Below are positions 8,224-16,938 of a DNA stretch of 64,000 nucleotides, piece by piece. The position numbers and the translations under genes were made by a program. Under the pieces are notes generated by a model, which was not told the origin of the DNA, ran no database searches, and saw only the letters and a program-made list of their open reading frames with translations. Position 1 is the first letter of the stretch, and each line of letters opens with the position of its first letter. Source of the DNA: Priestia aryabhattai B8W22 (GTDB taxonomy: Bacteria; Bacillota; Bacilli; Bacillales; Bacillaceae_H); contig NZ_JYOO01000019.1 of the NCBI RefSeq assembly GCF_000956595.1, forward strand, positions 1 through 64,000. The letters are read 5' to 3'.

Positions 8224-9391
8224 AGTTAGTAAGCGCATAATTTCGTAAGAATAAACCTACGCAGCCGCTGATTACAATCAGTCCTCCTGCCGTTAGAAAC
8301 GCCGCCGTCACATTTAGCGAAGCAACAGCGCCAAGCAGCAGTACCGAAAGCCCAAACGTCACATATGAAACGCTCAGCGTAGCGGAAAGCACCTTAGGAA
8401 GCTTTTCTAAAGGAACGGCCGTTTGCGTAAGCGTGTAAGAACACGTAGCGCTTATTTGAAGGGCAATGCCAATAGTAAAGCTAAGTAAAAGTGAAAGAAA
8501 AGGCACAGATATTACTCCGAACAATAATGTAAAGAAACCTGAAAAAAGACTGCCTAGTATTACGATATGATAAAGACTTCTCTCTTGCTCAACTGAAATC
8601 TTCAGCAAAACGAAACCTCCAAGAACCGTTCCAACAAAAAAACTGCTGTTAATATATCCCCACCAAGCTTCATTTTTATTTAATATTTCTTTCACAAACA
8701 CGTAGACAATAGCTGATGCCCAAACGCCGGCAGCCATCCCTTCTAAAACCTCCATGACTAATAAAACCCGCAGGCGCGGATAGTGCCAAATTAGCTTCCA
8801 CCCCTCTTTTAACCCTTGTTTTTGCTTCGTTTTAGAAGAATGAACGTTTATGCGAATGGCCTGCATGAATACGAGTGACAAACTAAATAACGAAAATGAC
8901 AGCCATAAAAGACCAGTAGCATCCCAGCTAATAATCAGAAAGCTTCCAAGCGGATAGGCTGCAATTTGAATCGTTTGATCCGTGACATTAAACATACTAT
9001 TCCATTTTAACAGCTTCTCTTTATCTACTAAATGAGGAAGCATAGAGCTTTGAACCGGAGCTGTCCACCCATCGAAAAAAGCAATAAGCGCCACGCAGCA
9101 CAGCATGCTGATAAGCGACATATGCCACAGGAAAAACATAGACAAAACAATAGTTTTTAACAGCTGAGACACCACAAGAATACGCTTAGCTCTGTAGCGA
9201 TCTATAAGAAAAGGCACGGTAAAACTGCTCAAAAACTTAGCAGCCGTAATGGTAAACGGAATGTATGAAAGCAGCACAGGAGAACTATTTTGAGCGTAAA
9301 GAATGCTGATTAACGCAACAATATATAATACATCTGCTAAATTGGCTTGGCTTTGACCAAACCATAAAAAAAGTACGGAACGATTTTTCAC
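8222..9391 (-). CDS. MFS transporter, probable drug/metabolite exporter
   Basis: A 389-residue protein with about 12 hydrophobic segments and a central charged loop (SSKTKQKQGLKEG, about 185-197), as in major facilitator exporters. The segment between TM2 and TM3 reads DRYRAKRILV, the MFS motif A position. The QSSMLPHLVD loop resembles the macrolide-efflux/YfiS type of exporter. The substrate cannot be read from sequence. It is alone, with no local regulator. Confidence 0.85.
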   Translation of the reverse strand: MKNRSVLFLWFGQSQANLADVLYIVALISILYAQNSSPVLLSYIPFTITAAKFLSSFTVPFLIDRYRAKRILVVSQLLKTIVLSMFFLWHMSLISMLCCVALIAFFDGWTAPVQSSMLPHLVDKEKLLKWNSMFNVTDQTIQIAAYPLGSFLIISWDATGLLWLSFSLFSLSLVFMQAIRINVHSSKTKQKQGLKEGWKLIWHYPRLRVLLVMEVLEGMAAGVWASAIVYVFVKEILNKNEAWWGYINSSFFVGTVLGGFVLLKISVEQERSLYHIVILGSLFSGFFTLLFGVISVPFLSLLLSFTIGIALQISATCSYTLTQTAVPLEKLPKVLSATLSVSYVTFGLSVLLLGAVASLNVTAAFLTAGGLIVISGCVGLFLRNYALTN

Positions 9392-9729
9392 GACAATCCC
9401 TCTTTCTTTTTAGTATGACTGAAAAGAAAGAGAATCCTACACGTAATCAACCCCTTTATATAGCAGCTTGCTTTTATCGACTTATTACAATCGTATGCTT
9501 TTTACAGAACACAACTCTTTTATATATTAAAAAATACAAACAGTTAAACAGTATCGTAAAAAATCAAGAAATTGTCGTGAAAACGAAGTTAGATTAACTA
9601 TAGAATATCAGAGTTAGAGAATCAATGCTTTTTACATAATTTTCTTTTTCTTCTTCTTTACTTCTAAAGAACCTAAGCTTGCCATATACATAAATGGACG
9701 AGTACTCCTATTAAAATTTAACGTATAGG

Positions 9730-10314
9730 GTGAGGGATATTTTTTCGAGAGTGGTTTCGATTTGCTGTGGCAGCTTATTAATTGGACTAGGGCTAAACGG
9801 ATTTATTGCTCCGTATCACTTACTAGACGGTGGACTTATAGGACTTGGGCTTATCGTATATTATGTGTTTGGAACTCCTATCGGAATGTCCATTTTCTTT
9901 TTGAACGTACCTGTCTATTTATATGCTTTTTTTCGTCATCGCCAAAACTTTTTTTATGGAAGTATAGGTTTATTTGTTTCTTTTTTTATGACAGAATGGC
10001 TGTCTATTCTCGAAGGCACGCTGGAGCTTCCTTTGCTCTTTAGCTCATTGCTTGGAGGCACACTCGTAGGAATGGGAATAGGACTGATGCTTCGCTACGG
10101 AATCAGTTCGGACGGTCTGGATTTAATCGCCATTATTGTATCAAAAAAATGGAAAATCAATATAGGAATAACCATTTTTATCTTAGACAGTACGATTATG
10201 ATAGTGGGCTTACATATTATCGGGTTTACTGCTTTTTGCTACTCCATGCTTGTTATTACGATGAGCAGCATAATGATTATGCTCTTCACTTCTCCGCGAT
10301 GGCTGTCTTCATAA
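9730..10314 (+). CDS. Short YitT-family membrane protein without DUF2179
   Basis: A 194-residue protein with five or six membrane segments. LNGFIAPYHLLDGGLIGLGL (about 22-41) and YGISSDGLDLIAIIVSKK match the same blocks in the larger YitT-family protein at 5977-6843, but the soluble C-terminal DUF2179 domain is missing. The start is uncertain: GTG at 9730 has a poor site, and GTG at 9751 is an alternative. It ends at a terminator shared with the lipid kinase. Confidence 0.8.
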   Translation: MRDIFSRVVSICCGSLLIGLGLNGFIAPYHLLDGGLIGLGLIVYYVFGTPIGMSIFFLNVPVYLYAFFRHRQNFFYGSIGLFVSFFMTEWLSILEGTLELPLLFSSLLGGTLVGMGIGLMLRYGISSDGLDLIAIIVSKKWKINIGITIFILDSTIMIVGLHIIGFTAFCYSMLVITMSSIMIMLFTSPRWLSS

Positions 10315-10345
10315 AAAAAACGCTTGAAGTTTCAGCGTTTTTTTT
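10313..10345. terminator. Bidirectional terminator, YitT-like/lipid kinase
   Basis: AAAAACGCT / AGCGTTTTT stem with T-runs on both sides, between convergent genes. Confidence 0.85.
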
Positions 10346-11228
10346 AATTGTTTCCTACTATCATATTTATGTGATTGTGGAGAACCGTAATCGTTGAAGG
10401 TGTTGTCGTTTCTTTTTCTCCATCACAATCTACCGTTTTTTCAGGAGTGGTTTCGATATGGACTTCTTTTGCACGAAAATGCATAAGGTTGCTTTCAGGG
10501 TCAAGCTGTTCCTCATCAGGGGTTGTTTGTAACCATGCCATAACCGGCTCGATTCCCATTTCTTTAATAACGAATACATCTAATAATCCGTCTTGAAATG
10601 AGCTGTTTCCTAGCATAGCGCGAGTTCCTCCTAAAAAAGGACCGTTCCCAATTAACACCATAACTGCTTCTCCTTCATAGGAAGCTTTTTCGCTCGTCAT
10701 TTTTAATTGAAAAGGCTCTGCTTGATTTAACGTTCTACCTACGCTCATATAGTAAGAGAGCTTACCAAATTTCTCTTTATTTTCTTCTAAAATATTTTCA
10801 GATACATCAGCTACGAGGCCGATTCCCCAAAAGTTTAAAAAATAATCTTCGCCATGTTTTCCAACATCCACTGCCTCCGTCTGCTTTTCAATAATTTGCT
10901 CCACTGCTTTTAAAGGATTTTGGTTCATTCCAATTGCACGCGAAAAGTCGTTGCACGTTCCTCCAGGTAAAATAGCAAATACAGGACGTTCCTTCAGCGG
11001 AGCAAGAGCGTTGATCAGCTCATAAATCGTCCCGTCTCCTCCTGCTCCAATAATGACATCCGCTTTGCCTTCCAATTTTCTCACCAGCTCGGCACCATCT
11101 CCAGGTTGCTCTGTTTTATATAAAGTAACCGTCTCAAATGCAGTGTTTAACCGATCACATATAAAGTCAATTTCATTTACTAATTTTTTGTTTCCTGCGT
11201 TTGGATTCAAAATCACTGCTGCCTTCAT
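10344..11228 (-). CDS. YegS/diacylglycerol kinase-family lipid kinase
   Basis: A 294-residue ATP-dependent lipid kinase of the DagK catalytic-domain family. The hallmarks are NPNAGNK near the N-terminus (phosphate loop), GAGGDGTIYE (about 62-71, nucleotide binding) and ILPGGTCNDFSRAIG (about 84-98). The LDVFVIKE and VDCDGE blocks of the C-terminal beta-sandwich are present. The ATG at 11228 follows GGAGAG and gives the usual MKxAxxIxNPxAG start; the 21-residue upstream extension is Lys-rich and unlikely to be translated. Diacylglycerol is the likely but unproven substrate. Confidence 0.9.
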   Translation of the reverse strand: MKAAVILNPNAGNKKLVNEIDFICDRLNTAFETVTLYKTEQPGDGAELVRKLEGKADVIIGAGGDGTIYELINALAPLKERPVFAILPGGTCNDFSRAIGMNQNPLKAVEQIIEKQTEAVDVGKHGEDYFLNFWGIGLVADVSENILEENKEKFGKLSYYMSVGRTLNQAEPFQLKMTSEKASYEGEAVMVLIGNGPFLGGTRAMLGNSSFQDGLLDVFVIKEMGIEPVMAWLQTTPDEEQLDPESNLMHFRAKEVHIETTPEKTVDCDGEKETTTPSTITVLHNHINMIVGNN

Positions 11229-11416
11229 CTTTCTCTCTCCTCTATTCATATCTTCTGTTTCACTTTTTTTCCCTTTCTTTTTAAAAAACAAACCTTTTCA
11301 AATATGAACGTTTTATGAAACCATTCCAATAGTGCTTTTTTTACTTTCAAAACCTGCTATAATAATTTTCGGACTTGTATTAACAAAAGATGGTTATTGA
11401 GAGGAGCTTTCTATAC

Positions 11417-11881
11417 GTGTCAATAAAATGCATGACGCAGCTATTTGCAAGTTGTTTTGTTTTTTTACTTTCCTCAGTCGCTACTTGGTATAACGGCTCT
11501 TCGATGCTTGAAGGACCTTTATCAGCTAGTTTGACCGGAGGACTAACAAAGTCCTCGGCGGTTCATCACTATTCTCACATCGATTATTTGTTATATACAA
11601 TTAAATTCCACCCTCAGTTTCCAATTATGATGATGGTGAGCGGAATTTATTTGATTGTATTACTATCTATTATTGGGTTCAAAAAGCGGTATGGATTGAT
11701 TAGCTCCTGCTGTTTATGTATCACAGCTCTCTTGTGCTACAGCAGCTATAAACTTTCACATACCCCTACCGAAGGTGAACACGCCATGATTACCTCTAGC
11801 TTAGCTGCAGCAAGTTTATGCTTAGCAGTCGGATTATTCTATTTATTAAAGCGATTTTATTCTCAAAAAGAATATATTTAA
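11417..11881 (+). CDS. Membrane protein, possible DUF4306 (YjdJ-like)
   Basis: About 154 residues with four hydrophobic segments (about 4-22, 67-85, 93-112 and 126-146). The first is followed by TWYNGSSMLEGP, which resembles the DUF4306/YjdJ group of Bacillus; that family call is tentative. GTG at 11417 is preceded by GAGAGGAG at a spacing of about 10. The upstream ATG at 11390 overlaps that site and is not favoured. Confidence 0.65.
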   Translation: MSIKCMTQLFASCFVFLLSSVATWYNGSSMLEGPLSASLTGGLTKSSAVHHYSHIDYLLYTIKFHPQFPIMMMVSGIYLIVLLSIIGFKKRYGLISSCCLCITALLCYSSYKLSHTPTEGEHAMITSSLAAASLCLAVGLFYLLKRFYSQKEYI

Positions 11882-11888
11882 CCATATG

Positions 11889-11918
11889 AAAAAAACGTCG
11901 GATCTACCGACGTTTTTT
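11889..11918. terminator. Bidirectional terminator before citA
   Basis: AAAAAACGTCGG / CCGACGTTTTTT hairpin between convergent genes. Confidence 0.9.
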
Positions 11919-11938
11919 ATGTGAAATCCGGTTCATTA

Positions 11939-13042
11939 TTATTGATTTTGTTCAACTGGCGTATAACCAATATACGCAGACTGAGGTCGGTAAATACGAT
12001 TATTTTCTGACTGTTCTACGACGTGAGCTGTCCAACCAACCACACGGCTTGCTGTGAAGGTCGGAGTGAATAGTTCAGACGGAAGCTCAACCGCTTTCAT
12101 GACCGCTGCAGCGAAATATTCTACATTGGTATAAATGCCTCTACCCGGCTTGTATTCATTTAGTAATTCAATTGTTTTATCTTCAATTTTAACAATTAAA
12201 TCAAATAGCCCGTTGTCTCCTGAGATTTGTTTCGATACTTCTTTTAATGCTTCTGCTCTCGGGTCATGTGTACGATAAACACGATGACCAAATCCCATGA
12301 TTTTCTCTTTATTATCTAATTTTTTACGAACCCAAGGCTCAATATTCTCTTCACTGCCAATTTCATCAAACATGGTAATAACGCCAGAAGGAGCTCCTCC
12401 GTGAAGCGGACCTTTCATCGCGCCGATTGCTCCGCAAATCGCTGAAACCATATCAGATTCGGTAGATGAAATAACGCGTGATGAGAAGGTTGAGGCGTTC
12501 ATCCCGTGTTCAATTGTCAACACAAAATATGCGTTCAGCGCGGTAACCAAACTTTGATCTGGAATTTCTCCATTAATCATGTATAAATAGTTTGCTACAT
12601 GATCCAAATGCTCGTTAGGCTCTACTACTTCTAAATCATTCATTTTACGATACCAATAGGCAATAATGGTAGGTGTTACCGCTGTAATCGCAAGCGCCTG
12701 CTCTTTTGTTGGAGGCCAGCTGTATGAAGGATCTCCTAATGCTGAGATACATGTGCGAAGCGCGCTCATCACTTCTGTATCTTTTGGCAAACAGTCCATT
12801 AACGCAACAATATTAGCCGGAAGCGTACGATGAGTCACCATTTTTTGTTTAAATGCTTTTAACTCATCATGATTTGGCAGCGTGCCGTTCCAAATTAAAT
12901 AAGAAACTTCTTCAAAAGAATAATTGATCGCTAAATCTTTTGCCCAATATCCGCGATAAATCAGCTGACCTTTCTCTCCATCAACATGCCCTACTTTTGT
13001 TTCAGCTGCAACGATTCCTTCTAGTCCTTTAACGTATGTCAT
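11939..13042 (-). CDS. citA: Citrate synthase (CitA-type)
   Basis: Condenses oxaloacetate and acetyl-CoA to citrate at the entry of the TCA cycle. The 367-residue length fits the short Gram-positive type. Catalytic segments are visible: EHGMNASTF (about 179-187), GPLHGGAPSGV (about 211-221, active-site His) and GFGHRVYRTHDPRA (about 252-265, second His). The ATG at 13042 follows GGGGAGTGG. The divergent LysR gene reproduces the B. subtilis citA-citR arrangement, so this is the CitA rather than the main CitZ orthologue by context. Confidence 0.93.
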   Translation of the reverse strand: MTYVKGLEGIVAAETKVGHVDGEKGQLIYRGYWAKDLAINYSFEEVSYLIWNGTLPNHDELKAFKQKMVTHRTLPANIVALMDCLPKDTEVMSALRTCISALGDPSYSWPPTKEQALAITAVTPTIIAYWYRKMNDLEVVEPNEHLDHVANYLYMINGEIPDQSLVTALNAYFVLTIEHGMNASTFSSRVISSTESDMVSAICGAIGAMKGPLHGGAPSGVITMFDEIGSEENIEPWVRKKLDNKEKIMGFGHRVYRTHDPRAEALKEVSKQISGDNGLFDLIVKIEDKTIELLNEYKPGRGIYTNVEYFAAAVMKAVELPSELFTPTFTASRVVGWTAHVVEQSENNRIYRPQSAYIGYTPVEQNQ

Positions 13043-13451
13043 CTCAACCACTCCCCCAATTATTTTTAACAAACCGGCCCTTTTTTCTATGTACGGCTCG
13101 TTTGCAGAATGAATAGACTCACCTTAGTGGTGCACTATACCATTTTATTCCTCTTTCTTAATTGTCAGAACAGTATACAAAATGAACATTTCAACACGTG
13201 TTATTTCTGCGCTCGCGGCTTTGTTTTACGGGAGAAAAAAATATTTTTCTGGGATTTTCTTCGAGGGTACTTTTTTGTTAACGCTTACAAACATGCGGGT
13301 TTCTAACGTATTTAGAGGAATTTGATGTGCTATTTTTAGATGAATCACTATTCACTTCCTTATGTAAGAGTTTACATTTATTTGAATCATAAGTAAAATA
13401 GATAAATAGAATAAATAGTATGAAAACTAAGAATACTAGTGAGGAGAATTT

Positions 13452-14366
13452 ATGGATATTCGAGAACTGCAACATTTCATGGAAGTAGTTAATCAAAAAA
13501 GTTTCACGAAAGCAGCAGCTGCAATTCACTTGTCTCAGCCAGCATTAAGTAAAATTGTAAAAAAACTAGAAGAAGAACTCGGGGTAGATCTTTTTGATCG
13601 CTCTACTCGAAAGCTGACGTTAACCGATGCAGGACAGATTGTATACGGGCAAAGCCAAAAGCTGGTATCCACTCTTCATGAGCTGCATGCTTTGTTAGAT
13701 GATTTACGAAATCTGCCTACAGGAGATATTAAAGTAGGAATTCCTCCTTTAGTAGGGACTGTTGTGTTCCCGATGATTGCAAAAAACTTTACATCAAAAC
13801 ATCCTCAGGTGAAATTAGAGCTTGTGGAGCTTGGCGCAAAGCGAATTGTCGAACTTGTAGAAAACGAACAAGTAGACCTTGGTATTATCGTGTTACCTAT
13901 TCAAAACCCTCTTTTTCACGTCTATCCGTTTATTGAAGAAGAGTTTAATTTATACATTCATCATGAGCATCCTCTGGCAGCCAAATCAATCGTTGCTTTG
14001 AGCGAGCTGAGAGAAGAGCCGTTTGTCCTGTTCAGCAAAGATTTTTCTCTTCATGATCGCATTATTCACGAGTGCATTCAAGCTGGTTTTCATCCGAAAA
14101 TAGCGTATGAAAGTTCGCAATGGGATTTGATTATTGAACTAGTCGCTTCTGAATTAGGTATTGCCATTTTACCAAAGTCCGTGTTTCCAAAGATCAATAA
14201 CCCTTTTATTAAAAGTATTCCAATTGCCGCACCTACTCCAATGTGGGAGCTCGGCATCATTTTGAAAAAAGATCGCTATATGTCATATGCTACACGAGAA
14301 CTTTTATCTTTCCTAGTAGACCAAGACATCATTTTGCCGTCTCATACAATGTCAGCAAACTCTTAA
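13452..14366 (+). CDS. citR: LysR-family regulator (CitR-like)
   Basis: A 304-residue LysR-type transcription factor. The N-terminal helix-turn-helix (about 1-60) has the typical SFTKAAAAIHLSQPALSKIVKKLE segment, and a periplasmic-binding-like effector domain follows (about 90-295). It lies divergently from citA with about 410 nt between starts, as in B. subtilis, where CitR represses citA. The orthology call rests on synteny plus family. TGAGGAG precedes the ATG. Confidence 0.88.
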   Translation: MDIRELQHFMEVVNQKSFTKAAAAIHLSQPALSKIVKKLEEELGVDLFDRSTRKLTLTDAGQIVYGQSQKLVSTLHELHALLDDLRNLPTGDIKVGIPPLVGTVVFPMIAKNFTSKHPQVKLELVELGAKRIVELVENEQVDLGIIVLPIQNPLFHVYPFIEEEFNLYIHHEHPLAAKSIVALSELREEPFVLFSKDFSLHDRIIHECIQAGFHPKIAYESSQWDLIIELVASELGIAILPKSVFPKINNPFIKSIPIAAPTPMWELGIILKKDRYMSYATRELLSFLVDQDIILPSHTMSANS

Positions 14367-14367
14367 C

Positions 14368-14402
14368 AAAAAAGCCTCTTCTTTCATTAGAAAGAGGCTT
14401 TT
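14368..14402. terminator. Terminator after citR (bidirectional)
   Basis: AAAAAAGCCTCTT / AAGAGGCTTTT stem. A minus-strand frame also ends with TAA exactly at its right side. Confidence 0.85.
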
Positions 14403-14772
14403 AGTCATCTTTGCTATTTTCTTCAATCTTTTTTGTCATCTGATTGACTGAAAAAATCATCCACCTAGCAGCTCCGCTCACTGATCAAAATTGGTCATCT
14501 TTAGGTTGCATTCCTTTCGTTATGTCCCAATCTCTTTTTATGGTCTTCCTTTTGTACCACTTTTCTAGTAACGAACTGATGCGCTAGCAGCTGTTGACTT
14601 GCTTTTTGGTACTGTGATGTGAAAATAAATCAATTATGAAATTCAAGATGACGGACTCAATTCTTCAAAACTCAATAAACCCTTCAAGTATGTGATTTAA
14701 TAAATGTTTAATTATAGCAAAAGAAGTGTATACAGAAAGAGGAGAAGAATAACTTTCTTCTCCTCCACCCTT
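14403..14772 (-). other. Gene-free 370 nt with possible decayed minus-strand coding remnants
   Basis: There is no intact gene. On the minus strand, a protein-like open stretch without a start codon runs from about 14631 to 14522 (Gln/Lys-rich, for example SQYQKASQQLLAHQF). A second short frame ends ...TKKIEENSKDD at a TAA abutting the citR terminator. The two are in different frames. This could be a degraded gene, or chance. Confidence 0.25.
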
Positions 14773-15597
14773 TTAACTCACATTTTTATTCACAGCAATA
14801 ATTTCACTCAGGTTATTCATATAAATAATTTGTTCACCAAACGTTCTATTTTTCAAAGCAGCCGTATGGTGAGGCTTCATGCCAATAATATAGCATGTGA
14901 TACCCATAAGATAGAAGGACTGCATAAAGCCTGCAAAAGCTTGAATTCCTTCGGTTGTTAATATATCTAAGCCTCCAAAGTCAAATAGAAGCGTAGTGTA
15001 ATTTCCTTCGTGCGCGCAGTTTTGTAAAATAGACGTATTTTCAGCTACAAGAGCTGTGTCTAAGTCTCCAAAAAGAGGTATAAGTCCTACTTTAGAGGAT
15101 AACTTAATAAAAGAAGCGGACAGCTGCTTAATTTTTTGCAACGATTTTTCAAGACGTTCCTTTTGTTCAAGCAGTTCGAAATCTGTATCTGCTAATCGTT
15201 TCCGGTGGTCTTGAACAAGATTCGTTAGCTCTTGTATACGTTCATCTTGGCGAATACAAACTAAATGACCTATATCACTATCCCATTGAATTAAGCATTC
15301 AAACAGTGAATACGGCGAATCATTGGTTTGCATCACAAGCTCTACTTTCTGAATAGCCTGGCCTCGGCTTTGGACAAGCGTTTGCTCATCATGGGGTTCG
15401 TCTACAGACAATTCTCGAGAATCTTTTTGGCGCAAGCTTAAAAACTTTCTCGCCTTTTCTTGACTAAATACATCTACAAGATCTAAAAAATTAGCTGAAG
15501 GCTTAAATAAATGACCTGATTGTTGCGACCATTCCAAAATATTAAATTCAGTATCCACTAGAAAGTAAGGAATTGGAACATATTCAAGCATCGACAT
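14773..15597 (-). CDS. PAS-like/STAS protein, RsbR-type stressosome component
   Basis: A 274-residue protein. The N-terminus (about 5-110) looks PAS-like (YVPIPYFLVDTEFNILEWS); a charged coiled coil (about 118-160) connects it to an RsbR-type STAS domain (about 165-270) with VGLIPLFGDLDT. Candidate RsbT phosphorylation threonines are Thr181 (GDLDT) and Thr215 (DILTT), 34 apart as in RsbRA (Thr171/Thr205). The start codon lies inside the upstream B12-binding gene (14-nt overlap) with AAAGGAG nine bases before it, so the two are translationally coupled. I infer a signalling partner of the cobalamin sensor; nothing shows which ligand the PAS-like domain binds. Confidence 0.85.
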   Translation of the reverse strand: MSMLEYVPIPYFLVDTEFNILEWSQQSGHLFKPSANFLDLVDVFSQEKARKFLSLRQKDSRELSVDEPHDEQTLVQSRGQAIQKVELVMQTNDSPYSLFECLIQWDSDIGHLVCIRQDERIQELTNLVQDHRKRLADTDFELLEQKERLEKSLQKIKQLSASFIKLSSKVGLIPLFGDLDTALVAENTSILQNCAHEGNYTTLLFDFGGLDILTTEGIQAFAGFMQSFYLMGITCYIIGMKPHHTAALKNRTFGEQIIYMNNLSEIIAVNKNVS

Positions 15598-16249
15598 TAA
15601 CTTCCACTCCTTTGTGATAACTGATTAACCAGTTATTTAGTTGGTAAAGATCCGGAATTAGGCGTGTATGCTCAGAACAGTAAGAACGGAAATCAATTTG
15701 AGAAACTAAGCGCCCTCCTACCATTACTGTTGGTCTTGGTTCTAATTTGTCCAAAGTTTTGGTATATTCAGCAAGCCTCTCAATATGATAAGGAATGCTG
15801 ACGGATAATCCTACCATGTGCGGCTTCCATTCCATAGCCATTTTCTCAGCGTATTCAAGAGGTAGATTGGCCCCTAAAAAGCGCGTATTCCAACCATGTT
15901 CCTCAAACAATAAAGCCACCATCTTTAAACCAATAAAGTGCTGTTCTTGTTCCAAGCATAGAAGCAGTGCCCTTGGAGCGGTGTCTGAAGCGTGTCCCTG
16001 AATTTTTTTATAAAAGCGATAGCGAGTTAGCACATAATCACACGTCGTAGTTGCGACGTGCTCATCAGCTACAGAAATGATATTTTCTTCCCACATATCT
16101 CCAGTTACTCGCATTGCGGTTGTGATTAAATTTTCATAAATATCTAGGCTGTTCTTTCCCTGTTGTATTTCTTCCAGCACAACTTCCCAAGCGCTGTCTT
16201 GATCACCAGCTAATAAATAGCCTACAAATTTTTGTACTTGAGATTTCAT
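15584..16249 (-). CDS. Cobalamin-binding sensor without DNA-binding domain; candidate B12 photoreceptor
   Basis: A 221-residue protein with a four-helix B12 cap domain (about 1-85) and a Rossmann-like B12-binding domain (about 92-215). Two signatures are complete. Trp53-x9-Glu63-His64 in the cap is the adenosylcobalamin-shielding motif of CarH/LitR photoreceptors. Glu102-x-His104-x-x-Gly107 is the base-off/His-on lower-ligand motif; GLSVS (147-151) and VMVGG follow. The MerR DNA-binding domain of CarH/LitR is absent. The overlap with the PAS-STAS gene, and a LOV-STAS gene nearby, suggest that light or B12 status is passed to the stressosome rather than to DNA. Light sensing is inferred from motifs only. 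Confidence 0.88.
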   Translation of the reverse strand: MKSQVQKFVGYLLAGDQDSAWEVVLEEIQQGKNSLDIYENLITTAMRVTGDMWEENIISVADEHVATTTCDYVLTRYRFYKKIQGHASDTAPRALLLCLEQEQHFIGLKMVALLFEEHGWNTRFLGANLPLEYAEKMAMEWKPHMVGLSVSIPYHIERLAEYTKTLDKLEPRPTVMVGGRLVSQIDFRSYCSEHTRLIPDLYQLNNWLISYHKGVEVNVDA

Positions 16250-16463
16250 TGTTTCACCTCAGTAAACGTCAAGCTTTTAAGAAACTTGAATAAAAGCTTC
16301 TCGTCTCTCTTTTTCAAGATCGCCTAAAATGTATACCACTTTTAGACTAACACATGTTGCCAATAGCAACAACCTAAAAATAGAATAATAACTTTTTATT
16401 TTACTACACTCAATAAAATATGACTAGTATTTCTCTAAATATTCTCCTTTCTCTTTTATTTAC
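16250..16463 (-). promoter_or_regulatory. Promoter region of the B12-sensor operon
   Basis: On the minus strand an extended -10 (TGGTATACA; TATACA at 16330-16335) lies about 80 nt before the start. An inverted repeat GTTGC-CAATA-GCAAC at 16356-16370 sits where the -35 would be, and no good -35 hexamer is seen. This could be an activator or repressor site. No sigma-B consensus is apparent here. Confidence 0.4.
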
Positions 16464-16498
16464 AAAAACACCTCGGCATTTTTTACCGAGGTGTTTTT
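16464..16498 (-). terminator. Intrinsic terminator of the 87-aa membrane protein gene
   Basis: AAAAACACCTCGG / CCGAGGTGTTTTT hairpin with flanking T-runs. Confidence 0.85.
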
Positions 16499-16600
16499 CC
16501 AGTTGTCATCATTTCGGCTAAAAGAATGTAAGTTCATCTCTTTCTCTTTTCAGCATCTCTACTTATTTTCCACTTTCAATAGACCTTCAAACATATGTAT

Positions 16601-16864
16601 TTATGACTCCTCTGCTCCGACCATAATACTGATAAGATAGAGCGCTGTCATAACTGAACCGATTGTATTCAATATCAAATGAATATATTGGCTGGTCGCC
16701 ATAAACAAGTATACGCTTAGCGACAGCAGCACCGTTCCGAACAAAAAAGACCATTTAAACAATGACAGTGGCCGCTTGAACCTTATACGCAAACAAAAAA
16801 TGAGAATAAAGCCTACTAGCGCCATCACAAAGAAACTAACGTTAAATAAATTGATGGTTATCAC
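16601..16864 (-). CDS. Small membrane protein, 87 aa, three membrane segments
   Basis: Hydrophobic segments at about 8-25, 38-56 and 62-82, separated by a basic loop (RIRFKRPLSLFK). The GTG start at 16864 follows AAAGGGAG at a spacing of about 10. It lies between the B12-sensor operon and the divergent LOV-STAS gene. No family is recognised, and a role in the light/stress island is only positional. Confidence 0.6.
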   Translation of the reverse strand: MITINLFNVSFFVMALVGFILIFCLRIRFKRPLSLFKWSFLFGTVLLSLSVYLFMATSQYIHLILNTIGSVMTALYLISIMVGAEES

Positions 16865-16938
16865 GTTTGTTCACACTCCCTTTACCCATAAAACTATTAT
16901 AACATATTTTTCCTTATCTTCATTCTTTCTCTAACAGT

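Noticed and set aside
9415-9597. 60-codon frame upstream of the short YitT-family gene
   Set aside because: Starts within the divergent MFS leader without its own ribosome binding site and resembles no family.
14704-14961. 85-codon frame antisense to the PAS-STAS gene
   Set aside because: Mostly the complement of a strongly supported gene.
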